Assembly: GCF_000497445.1 (NCBI RefSeq)
Contig: NZ_CM002285.1
Span: 2,898,470 to 2,925,091 of the forward strand
DNA length: 26,622 nucleotides
From: Streptomyces roseochromogenus subsp. oscitans DS 12.976
Lineage (GTDB): Bacteria; Actinomycetota; Actinomycetes; Streptomycetales; Streptomycetaceae
Direction of reading: 5' to 3'
The notes under the pieces were generated by a model. The model ran no database searches, was not told the origin of the DNA, and saw only the letters and a program-made list of their open reading frames with translations. The translations under genes were made by a program, and so were the position numbers. Each line of letters opens with the position of its first letter. The stretch's first letter is position 1. Of the stretch, positions 16,525 to 23,699 are shown piece after piece.

Positions 16525-17387
16525 GGCACCACCGGCCCCGGATCACCCGGGCCCTCCCCCTCTCCCCCGCCGTCGTCCTCCTGCTGCTCTTTCTCGCCGG
16601 GCCGATCGCCTACTGCGTCTACATCGCCTTCACCGACCTGCAGTTGACCGGTCAGGCGCATGCGTCGTTCGTCGGGTTCGCCAACTTCCGGCACGCCTTT
16701 CAGGACGCGGAGTTCCGGAACGCGGTCTGGCTGACGCTGGTGTTCACCGTGCTGTCCTCGCTCATCGGGCAGAACACCCTGGGGCTCGCCCTGGCCGCGC
16801 TGATGAAGCGGGCCTCCAAGCCGGTGCGCACGCTCACCGGCGGGGTGGTCATCACGGCCTGGGTGCTGCCGGAGGTGGTGGCCGGGTTTCTGCTGTACGC
16901 CTTCTTCCGGCGCGAGGGGACGCTCAACGCCCTCCTGGAGTGGCTCCATCTGCCCCGCCAGAACTGGCTGTTCACACTGCCCGTCCTCGCCGTGTCCTTC
17001 GCCAACGTCTGGCGCGGTACGGCGTTCTCGATGCTCGTCTACTCCGCCGCCCTCGACGAGATACCGAGCGAGATCACCGAGGCCGCCGAGGTGGACGGGG
17101 CCGGCGGCTGGCGGCGGATGTGGCACATCACGCTGCCGATGATCCGGCGGTCCATCGGCACCAACCTCATGCTCAACACCCTGCAGACGCTGTCCGTCTT
17201 CGGGCTGATCTGGGTGATGACCCGGGGCGGGCCCGGCAACAAGAGCCAGACGCTGCCGCTGTTCATGTACGAGCAGGCCTTCCAGAACAGCATGATCGGG
17301 TACGCCACCGCGGTCGCCCTGCTCCTGCTGCTCGTCGGGTCCCTGTTCTCGGTCGTGTATCTGCGGCTGCTGCGGACGGAGGTGTGA
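16521..17387 (+). CDS. Sugar ABC transporter permease (MalF-like)
   Basis: The 288-residue inner-membrane subunit has six predicted helices and the cytoplasmic EAA loop that docks the ATPase (EITEAAEVDGAGGWRRMWHI followed by TLP, about 174-196). FVGFANFRHAF near the N-terminus is typical of CUT1 permeases of the MalF/LacF type. The GTG start at 16521 overlaps the binding-protein stop by four bases, so translation is probably coupled. No ATPase gene is present, which in streptomycetes usually means use of the shared ATPase MsiK encoded elsewhere. Confidence 0.92.
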   Translation: MRHHRPRITRALPLSPAVVLLLLFLAGPIAYCVYIAFTDLQLTGQAHASFVGFANFRHAFQDAEFRNAVWLTLVFTVLSSLIGQNTLGLALAALMKRASKPVRTLTGGVVITAWVLPEVVAGFLLYAFFRREGTLNALLEWLHLPRQNWLFTLPVLAVSFANVWRGTAFSMLVYSAALDEIPSEITEAAEVDGAGGWRRMWHITLPMIRRSIGTNLMLNTLQTLSVFGLIWVMTRGGPGNKSQTLPLFMYEQAFQNSMIGYATAVALLLLLVGSLFSVVYLRLLRTEV

Positions 17388-17394
17388 CACCGAG

Positions 17395-18222
17395 ATGCCC
17401 CGCAAACGCACCTCCCGCCGGCTCGCCGCCGATCTCTCCCTGCTGGTCGTGGCCGTCGCCTTCGCGCTGCCCCTCGCCTGGGTGGTGCTGTCCTCCGTGG
17501 ATCCGCACGCCGGTCTGCGGGTCAGGGTCCCGGACGGGTTCACCCTGGGCAACTTCGACGCGATCCTCACCCCGGACATCACCTACACCCCGCTGCTCAA
17601 CAGCCTGATCCTGTGCGGCGGCGGCACCGCGCTGACCGTCGTGTGCGCCGCGCTGGCCGCGTATCCGCTGTCCCGGTTCCGCTCCCGGCTCAACCGGCCG
17701 TTCCTGCTGACGATCCTGTTCGCGACGAGCCTGCCGATCACCGCGATCATGGTGCCCGTGTACGCGCTGTTCGTACGGGTGAACCTGATCGACACCCTGC
17801 AAGGCACGATCTTCTTCTTCGCCGCCTCCCAGCTCCCGTTCGCCATCTGGCTGATGAAGAACTTCATGGACGGGGTGCCGAAGGAGCTGGAGGAGGCGGC
17901 CTGGACGGACGGGGCGTCCTCGCCGCAGTCCCTGGTCCGGATCGTGCTGCCACTGATGGGGCCGGGGCTCGCCGTCGTCACCGTGTTCTCGTTCGTGATG
18001 ATGTGGGGGAACTTCTTCGTCCCGTTCATGCTGCTGCTCAGCCCGGACCAGATGCCGGCCTCGGTCAGCATCAACGACTTCTTCGGCAACCGGGGCATGG
18101 TGGCCTACGGCCAGCTCGCCGCGTTCTCCGTCATCTATTCGACGCCGGTGATCCTGCTCTACGTCCTGGTGGCCCGCAGACTGGGCGGTGGCTTCGCACT
18201 CGGTGGGGCGGTGAAGGGGTAA
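17395..18222 (+). CDS. Sugar ABC transporter permease (MalG-like)
   Basis: The 275-residue second permease has six predicted helices, the FTLGNFDAIL segment after helix 1, NSLILCGGGTALTVVCAALAAY-type helix 2 start (given here in outline) and an EAA loop (KELEEAAWTDGASSPQSLVR followed by IVLP, about 163-187). It begins 7 bases after the first permease and ends the operon. The ribosome site is weak (GGAGG about 13 bases before ATG 17395). Like its partner it has no adjacent ATPase. A small 5-bp hairpin (TGGGG-TAA-CCCCA, 18225-18237) just beyond the stop is too weak to call a terminator with confidence. Confidence 0.92.
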   Translation: MPRKRTSRRLAADLSLLVVAVAFALPLAWVVLSSVDPHAGLRVRVPDGFTLGNFDAILTPDITYTPLLNSLILCGGGTALTVVCAALAAYPLSRFRSRLNRPFLLTILFATSLPITAIMVPVYALFVRVNLIDTLQGTIFFFAASQLPFAIWLMKNFMDGVPKELEEAAWTDGASSPQSLVRIVLPLMGPGLAVVTVFSFVMMWGNFFVPFMLLLSPDQMPASVSINDFFGNRGMVAYGQLAAFSVIYSTPVILLYVLVARRLGGGFALGGAVKG

Positions 18223-18309
18223 CGTGGGGTAACCCCAGGTGACGGGCGTGACACCGCGTGCCATGACATAGGGAACGATCTAGACGTACGAATCTACGAT
18301 CCGTGATCT

Positions 18310-18353
18310 CGTTCGAACGGACCGTAGTCAGCACGAGGTAGCACCCCTAGCTT
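18310..18353 (+). promoter_or_regulatory. Palindrome and predicted leaderless promoter of the HTH gene
   Basis: TAGTCA (18325-18330) and TAGCTT (18348-18353), 17 bases apart, would start RNA at about 18360/18361, on the GTG codon. A perfect 10-bp palindrome CGTTCGAACG (18310-18319) lies just before the -35 and may be an operator. The -10 is weak. Confidence 0.35.
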
Positions 18354-18360
18354 GTGCGGG

Positions 18361-19050
18361 GTGCGCCAACCCTCAGCTCCTCCGTTCAACGCTCCAGCCG
18401 CCCGCAGGCTGCGCGCCGCGCTCGGCATGGGCCCCGAGCATGTCGCCTACGGCATGCGGGCCTCGTACGGTCTGCCCTATGTCACGCCCGATCTCGTCAT
18501 CGCCTGGGAGCGCGGCCTCGCCTCCCCGACCAGCCCCGAACTCACCGCTCTCGCCGGGGTGTTGTGGTGTTCCGCGGGGGATCTCATCGGCCGGCCCCGG
18601 ACCCTGCGCGAGCATCGCATCGCGCGCGGGATCGCGCCGGAGGACGTGGCCCGGGCCATCGGCACGGACCTGCCCGTGTATCTGCGGATGGAGGAGAGCG
18701 GCACCTGGCGCGGCAACGAGCGCCAGTCGGCCGCGCTGGCGGAGCTGCTGCAGCTGGCCCTGCCCGACTTCGTGGCCGTCACGGGCCGCGAGGTCAAGCT
18801 CGCCGAGCTGCTGCACAGCGCGGTGACCACCCGCTGGCAGGCCTATGTGCGTCCGGTGGCGAAACTGGCGCCCGTGGACCGCGCCGTCGTGGAGGACGTC
18901 CTGCGGGAACTGCACGAGGACTACCAGGGACACATGGCCGCCACCCTCAGCTGGGGCGGCGGCAGCAAACAGTCCGGCGAGGGGGGCGAGGAGTTCCTCG
19001 ACCGGATCGTGGAGAACTTCTGGACGGCCGTGGAGAACAGGACGGCCTAG
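18361..19050 (+). CDS. Protein with two tandem Cro/CI-like helix-turn-helix domains
   Basis: The 229-residue protein has two successive XRE-type segments: about 12-75 (AARRLRAALGMGPEHVAYGM through LVIAWERGLASPTSPELTALAGVL) and about 79-137 (RTLREHRIARGIAPEDVARAIG through VYLRMEESGTWRGNERQSAALAELL). Each has the family pattern of a helix-turn-helix followed by a W/M-E-G/S turn. The C-terminal third has no recognisable domain and is acidic at its end. Probably a DNA-binding regulator; target unknown. GTG 18361 is preferred because it coincides with the predicted transcription start; TTG 18352 is an alternative. Its TAG stop and the TAG of convergent pfkA share the palindrome CTAG (19047-19050). 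Confidence 0.7.
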   Translation: MRQPSAPPFNAPAARRLRAALGMGPEHVAYGMRASYGLPYVTPDLVIAWERGLASPTSPELTALAGVLWCSAGDLIGRPRTLREHRIARGIAPEDVARAIGTDLPVYLRMEESGTWRGNERQSAALAELLQLALPDFVAVTGREVKLAELLHSAVTTRWQAYVRPVAKLAPVDRAVVEDVLRELHEDYQGHMAATLSWGGGSKQSGEGGEEFLDRIVENFWTAVENRTA

Positions 19051-20072
19051 AAGACCGACTCGGCCTCGTCCATCCGGTCCTTCGGTACCGTCTTCAGCTC
19101 GGTGACCGCCTCCGCGAGCGGCACCATCTGGATGTCGGTGCCGCGCAGCGCGGTCATCTTGCCGAACTCGCCGCGGTGCGCGGCCTCGACCGCGTGCCAG
19201 CCGAAGCGGGTGGCGAGGACGCGGTCGTAGGCGGTGGGGACGCCGCCGCGCTGGACGTGACCGAGGATGACCGGCTTGGCCTCCTTGCCGAGGCGCCGCT
19301 CCAGTTCGTACGCGAGCGCCGTGCCGATGCCCTGGAAGCGCTCGTGGCCGTACTGGTCGATCTCGCCCTTGCCGTAGTCCATGGTGCCCTCGACGGGGTG
19401 GGCGCCCTCGGCGACGCAGATGACGGCGAACTTCTTGCCGCGGTCGAAGCGCTCCTCGACCATCTTGATCAGGTGCGCGGGGTCGAAGGGCCGCTCGGGC
19501 AGGCAGATGCCGTGGGCGCCGGCGGCCATGCCGGACTCCAGGGCGATCCAGCCGGCGTGCCGGCCCATGACCTCGACGACCATCACGCGCTGATGGGACT
19601 CGGCGGTCGTCTTCAGCCGGTCCATCGCCTCGGTGGCGACGCCGACGGCGGTGTCGAAGCCGAAGGTGCGGTCGGTGGAGGAGATGTCGTTGTCGATGGT
19701 CTTGGGGACGCCGACGACCGGGAGGCCCGCGTCGGAGAGCATACGGGCCGCGGTCAGGGTGCCCTCGCCGCCGATCGGGATCAGCGCGTCGATGCCGAAC
19801 TCCTCGACCATGTCGGTCGCCTTGTCGCAGGCCTCGCGCAACCGGTCGCGCTCCAGCCGGGAGGAGCCGAGGATGGTGCCGCCGCGGGCCAGGATGCCGC
19901 TGACCGCTTCCAGGTCGAGGGAGCGGTAGTGGCGGTCGAGCAGACCCCGGTAGCCGTCCTCGAAGCCGATGACCTCGTCGCCGTACTGCGCCACCGCCCG
20001 GTGCACGACCGACCGGATCACGGCGTTCAGGCCGGGGCAGTCGCCGCCTGCGGTGAGAACTCCGATGCGCAT
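19047..20072 (-). CDS. pfkA: ATP-dependent 6-phosphofructokinase
   Basis: The 341-residue cytoplasmic enzyme makes fructose 1,6-bisphosphate, the committed step of glycolysis. Motifs: TAGGDCPGLNAVIR (ATP site, about 8-20), GGEGT (101-105), PKTIDNDI (123-130), MGRHAGWIA and HVQRGG. In E. coli numbering, G104 is glycine, which goes with ATP use rather than pyrophosphate (Asp), while position 124 is lysine; the G104/K124 pair is the actinobacterial ATP type. ATG 20072 is chosen because MRIGVLTAGGD is the conserved start and AGGAG lies 10 bases upstream. It is divergent from pta. A minus-strand TTGACA (20188-20183) with TAAGGC 17 bases on (20165-20160) may be its promoter. Its stop overlaps that of the convergent HTH gene. 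Confidence 0.96.
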   Translation of the reverse strand: MRIGVLTAGGDCPGLNAVIRSVVHRAVAQYGDEVIGFEDGYRGLLDRHYRSLDLEAVSGILARGGTILGSSRLERDRLREACDKATDMVEEFGIDALIPIGGEGTLTAARMLSDAGLPVVGVPKTIDNDISSTDRTFGFDTAVGVATEAMDRLKTTAESHQRVMVVEVMGRHAGWIALESGMAAGAHGICLPERPFDPAHLIKMVEERFDRGKKFAVICVAEGAHPVEGTMDYGKGEIDQYGHERFQGIGTALAYELERRLGKEAKPVILGHVQRGGVPTAYDRVLATRFGWHAVEAAHRGEFGKMTALRGTDIQMVPLAEAVTELKTVPKDRMDEAESVF

Positions 20073-20159
20073 CGTGCTGTGTCTCCTGCTCGCTGTCGGT
20101 ACCGGTGAGCCAGTGTCGATTGTTCCACGTCCGCCGGGACCCTGAGTCACTTGACGGGC

Positions 20160-20188
20160 GCCTTATCCGGCGGCAGGGGTATTGTCAA
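20160..20188 (-). promoter_or_regulatory. Predicted pfkA promoter
   Basis: Minus strand: a perfect TTGACA (20188-20183) followed after 17 bases by TAAGGC (20165-20160). The -10 is poor; GATAAG (20167-20162) with a 15-base spacer is an alternative. The leader would be about 80 nt. Confidence 0.35.
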
Positions 20189-20197
20189 GAGGGTTCA

Positions 20198-20220
20198 GCT
20201 CACCTTGGTGGGCGATTTTT
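20198..20220 (+). terminator. Small hairpin with T5 tract upstream of pta
   Basis: GCTCACC (20198-20204) pairs with GGTGGGC (20207-20213), with one G-U pair and the inner pair open to give a 4-base loop, and is followed by GATTTTT (20214-20220). It reads as a weak rightward intrinsic terminator inside the pfkA-pta gap. A 7-bp inverted repeat TATGCCG/CGGCATA (20220-20226 / 20253-20259) begins at its end. Confidence 0.3.
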
Positions 20221-20292
20221 ATGCCGAAGACGCGACCTTGTAACCAGTACGCCGGCATAGCAGACATATGACATGAGGAACGGAGTCGACGC

Positions 20293-22368
20293 GTGACGCG
20301 CAGCGTGTACGTGACCGGGATCGATCGCGGTGACGGCCGCCAGGTCGTGGAGCTGGGAGTCATGGAACTGCTGACCCGGCAGGTCGACCGGGTGGGCGTC
20401 TTCCGGCCGCTCGTGCACGACGGCCCCGATCGCCTGTTCGAGTTGCTGCGGTCGCGCTACCGCCTCTCGCAGGACCCGGCGACCGTCTACGGCATGGACT
20501 ACCACGAGGCGTCCGCGCTCCAGGCCGAGCAGGGCACCGACGAGCTGGTCTCGGCGCTGGTCGACCGCTTCCACCTGGTGGCGCGGGACTACGACGTGGT
20601 CCTCGTCCTCGGCACCGACTTCGCCGACACCCAGCTGCCGGACGAGCTGTCCCTGAACGCCCGTCTCGCCAACGAGTTCGGCGCCTCCGTGATCCCGGTG
20701 GTCGGCGGCCGCAAGCAGTCCGCCGAGTCCGTCCTCGCGGAGACCCGCAACGCCTACCGCGCCTACGACGGCCTCGGCTGCGACGTGCTCGCCATGGCGG
20801 TCAACCGGGTGGCCCGCGAGGACCGCGGCCTGATCGCCGAGCGGCTCGACGCCCGGATGCCGGTGCCCTGCTACGTGCTGCCCGACGAGCCCGCGCTGTC
20901 CGCGCCGACCGTCTCCCAGATCGGCCACGCCCTGGGCGCCAAGATCCTGCTCGGCGACGACTCGGGCCTCGCCCGGGACGCGCTGGACTTCGTCTTCGGC
21001 GGCGCGATGCTGCCGAACCTGCTCACCGCCCTGACCCCGGGCTGCCTGGTCGTGACCCCGGGCGACCGCGCCGACCTGGTCGTCGGCTCACTGGCCGCGC
21101 ACAGCGCCGGCACCCCGCCGATAGCCGGCGTGCTGCTCACCCTGAACGAGGTGCCGACCGAGGAGATCCTGACCCTCGCGGCCCGGCTCGCCCCGGGCAC
21201 CCCGGTCCTCTCCGTGACCGGCAACAGCTTCCCCACCGCCGAGCAGCTGTTCTCGCTGGAGGGGAAGATGACCGCGGCCACCCCGCGCAAGGCGGAGACC
21301 GCCCTCGGCCTGTTCGAGCGGTACGCCGACACCGCCGACCTGGCCCGCCGGGTCTCGGCGCCGAGCAGCGACCGGGTCACCCCGATGATGTTCGAGCACA
21401 AACTCCTGGAACAGGCCCGCTCCGACCGGCGCCGGGTCGTCCTCCCGGAGGGCACCGAGGCGCGGGTGCTGCACGCGGCCGAGGTGCTGCTGCGCCGCGG
21501 GGTCTGCGACCTGACCCTGCTCGGGCCGGAGGACCAGATCCGCAAGAAGGCCGCCGACCTCGGCATCGACCTCGGCGACACCCAGCTGATCGACCCGGCC
21601 ACCTCGGAACTGCGGGACTCCTTCGCCGAGAAGTACGCCGCGCTGCGCGCTCACAAGGGCGTCACGGTCGAACTCGCCTACGACGTCGTGTCGGACGTCA
21701 ACTACTTCGGCACCCTGATGGTCCAGGAGGGCCTGGCCGACGGCATGGTCTCCGGCTCGGTGCACTCCACGGCGGCCACCATCCGCCCCGCCTTCGAGAT
21801 CATCAAGACCAAGCCGGACTCCTCGATCGTCTCGTCCGTCTTCTTCATGTGCCTCGCCGACAAGGTGCTGGTCTACGGCGACTGCGCGGTCAACCCGGAC
21901 CCGAACGCGCAAGCGCTCGCGGACATCGCCATCCAGTCGGCGTCCACGGCCGCACAGTTCGGCGTGGAGCCCAGGATCGCGATGCTGTCGTACTCCACCG
22001 GCACCTCCGGCTCCGGCGCCGACGTCGACAAGGTGCGCGAGGCCACCGAGCTGGCGCGCTCGCGCCGGCCCGACCTGAAGATCGAGGGGCCGATCCAGTA
22101 CGACGCGGCCGTGGAGCCGTCGGTCGCGGCCACCAAGCTGCCGGACTCCGATGTCGCCGGGCAGGCAACGGTTCTGATCTTCCCGGACCTCAATACAGGC
22201 AACAACACGTACAAGGCCGTGCAGCGCTCGGCCGGCGCGATCGCCGTCGGCCCGGTCCTGCAGGGTCTGCGCAAGCCCGTCAACGACCTGTCCCGCGGCG
22301 CCCTCGTCCAGGACATCGTCAACACCGTCGCCATCACGGCGATCCAGGCCCAGACGTCCGCCAACTGA
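20293..22368 (+). CDS. pta: Phosphate acetyltransferase (three-domain type)
   Basis: The 691-residue enzyme converts acetyl-CoA and phosphate to acetyl phosphate. It is the long form: an N-terminal BioD-like P-loop-related domain (about 1-200; the loop reads VTGIDRGDGRQ and lacks the canonical GKS/T, as in other long Pta proteins), a DRTGG regulatory domain (about 225-340) and the catalytic PTA domain (about 370-690) with VVLPEGTEARVLHA, SGSVHSTAATIRPAFEII and GDCAVNPDP. GTG 20293 has ACGGAG 7 bases upstream. The ackA gene follows after 26 bases, so both steps of acetate overflow are co-transcribed. The C-terminal DIVNTVAITAIQA is the normal family end. Confidence 0.95.
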   Translation: MTRSVYVTGIDRGDGRQVVELGVMELLTRQVDRVGVFRPLVHDGPDRLFELLRSRYRLSQDPATVYGMDYHEASALQAEQGTDELVSALVDRFHLVARDYDVVLVLGTDFADTQLPDELSLNARLANEFGASVIPVVGGRKQSAESVLAETRNAYRAYDGLGCDVLAMAVNRVAREDRGLIAERLDARMPVPCYVLPDEPALSAPTVSQIGHALGAKILLGDDSGLARDALDFVFGGAMLPNLLTALTPGCLVVTPGDRADLVVGSLAAHSAGTPPIAGVLLTLNEVPTEEILTLAARLAPGTPVLSVTGNSFPTAEQLFSLEGKMTAATPRKAETALGLFERYADTADLARRVSAPSSDRVTPMMFEHKLLEQARSDRRRVVLPEGTEARVLHAAEVLLRRGVCDLTLLGPEDQIRKKAADLGIDLGDTQLIDPATSELRDSFAEKYAALRAHKGVTVELAYDVVSDVNYFGTLMVQEGLADGMVSGSVHSTAATIRPAFEIIKTKPDSSIVSSVFFMCLADKVLVYGDCAVNPDPNAQALADIAIQSASTAAQFGVEPRIAMLSYSTGTSGSGADVDKVREATELARSRRPDLKIEGPIQYDAAVEPSVAATKLPDSDVAGQATVLIFPDLNTGNNTYKAVQRSAGAIAVGPVLQGLRKPVNDLSRGALVQDIVNTVAITAIQAQTSAN

Positions 22369-22394
22369 CGCCCAGCAGAGAGCACTTGAACACC

Positions 22395-23615
22395 GTGACA
22401 GCAACACGCGCGGCGACTCGCGTCCTCGTCCTCAACTCCGGCTCCTCGTCGGTGAAGTACCAGCTGCTCGACATGCGCGACGCGAGCCGACTGGCCGTCG
22501 GCCTGGTGGAGCGCATCGGCGAGCAGACCTCCCGGCTCAAGCACACCTGCCTCACCACCGGCGACACCCGCGAGCACACCGGGCCCATCGCCGACCACGA
22601 CGCCGCGCTCAAGGCGGTCGCCGAGGAGCTGACCCGGGACGGCCTCGGCCTCGAATCGCCGGAGCTGGCCGCGATCGGGCACCGGGTGGTGCACGGCGGC
22701 CTGTTCTTCACCGAGCCGACCGTCATCGACGACGAGGTGCTCGCCGAGATCGAGCGGCTGATCCCGGTCGCCCCGCTGCACAACCCGGCCAACCTCACCG
22801 GCATCCGCACCGCCCAGGCGCTCCGCCCCGACCTGCCCCAGGTCGCCGTCTTCGACACCGCGTTCCACACGACGATGCCGGAGTCCGCGGCGCGCTACGC
22901 GATCGACCCGAAGACCGCCGACCGCCACCGCATCCGCCGCTACGGCTTCCACGGCACCTCGCACGCGTACGTCTCGCGGGAGACCGCGCGGCTGCTGGGC
23001 AAGAATCCGTCCGAGGTCAACGTCATCGTGCTGCACCTGGGCAACGGCGCCTCCGCGTCCGCGGTCGAGAAGGGCCGGTGCGTGGACACCTCCATGGGGC
23101 TGACTCCGCTGGAGGGGCTCGTGATGGGGACGCGCTCCGGTGATCTGGATCCCGCCGTCATCTTCCATTTGGCACGGGTTGGCGGAATGTCCATGGACGA
23201 GATCGACACTCTTCTCAACAAGAGGAGCGGCCTGCTCGGTCTGTGCGGGGACAACGACATGCGGGAGATCCGCCGCCGGATCGACGAGGGGGACGAAGAG
23301 GCCGCTCTCGCGTTCGACATTTACATTCACCGGCTCAAGAAGTACATCGGCGCTTATTACGCCGTCCTCGGCACGGTGGACGCGGTGGCGTTCACGGCCG
23401 GGGTCGGCGAGAACGCGGCGCCGGTGCGCGAGGCCGCGATCGCGGGCCTGGAGGGGCTGGGCCTGGCGGTCGACCCGGAGCTGAACGCGGTGCGAGCGGA
23501 CGAGGCCAGGCTGATCTCTCCGAAGGATGCGCGTGTCGCCGTCGCCGTGGTGCCGACGGATGAAGAACTGGAGATCGCGACCCAGACCTACGCACTGGTC
23601 GGAAAGAACAACTGA
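22395..23615 (+). CDS. ackA: Acetate kinase
   Basis: The 406-residue ASKHA-fold enzyme makes acetate and ATP from acetyl phosphate, or the reverse for acetate assimilation. All active-site segments are present: N14 in VLVLNSGSSSVKY, R97 in GHRVVHGG, H129 in APLHNPAN, D154 in VFDTAFHTTMP, RRYGFHGTSHAYV, the arginine in MGTRSGDLDP and the glutamate in FTAGVGENA. GTG 22395 is chosen as the start nearest the conserved first strand; the ribosome site is poor (GAGAG 12 bases upstream), so TTG 22386 or translational coupling to pta is possible. The gap to pyk is 84 bases and holds a separate promoter region. Confidence 0.95.
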   Translation: MTATRAATRVLVLNSGSSSVKYQLLDMRDASRLAVGLVERIGEQTSRLKHTCLTTGDTREHTGPIADHDAALKAVAEELTRDGLGLESPELAAIGHRVVHGGLFFTEPTVIDDEVLAEIERLIPVAPLHNPANLTGIRTAQALRPDLPQVAVFDTAFHTTMPESAARYAIDPKTADRHRIRRYGFHGTSHAYVSRETARLLGKNPSEVNVIVLHLGNGASASAVEKGRCVDTSMGLTPLEGLVMGTRSGDLDPAVIFHLARVGGMSMDEIDTLLNKRSGLLGLCGDNDMREIRRRIDEGDEEAALAFDIYIHRLKKYIGAYYAVLGTVDAVAFTAGVGENAAPVREAAIAGLEGLGLAVDPELNAVRADEARLISPKDARVAVAVVPTDEELEIATQTYALVGKNN

Positions 23616-23659
23616 ATAGCACCTGAGCGGTGTGGCACTCATTTGTATCTTCCGCCAGA

Positions 23660-23693
23660 CGGAATATTCCGTAGCGAAACAAACCGATAGGAT
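23660..23693 (+). promoter_or_regulatory. Palindrome and possible leaderless promoter of pyk
   Basis: CGGAATATTCCG (23660-23671) is a perfect 12-bp palindrome in an AT-rich gap. TAGGAT (23688-23693) could be a -10 that starts RNA at the ATG itself (23700); its AGGA could equally be a ribosome site 7 bases before the ATG. No convincing -35 is visible. Confidence 0.4.
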
Positions 23694-23699
23694 CGCCCC

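Noticed and set aside
18310..18319. LexA (SOS) box at CGTTCGAACG
   Set aside because: The actinobacterial SOS box is TCGAAC-N4-GTTCGA; here the half-sites are inverted and fused without the spacer.
20097..20150. Upstream extension of pfkA to 20150
   Set aside because: The conserved N-terminus starts at 20072 with its own AGGAG site; the extension has no similarity to the family.
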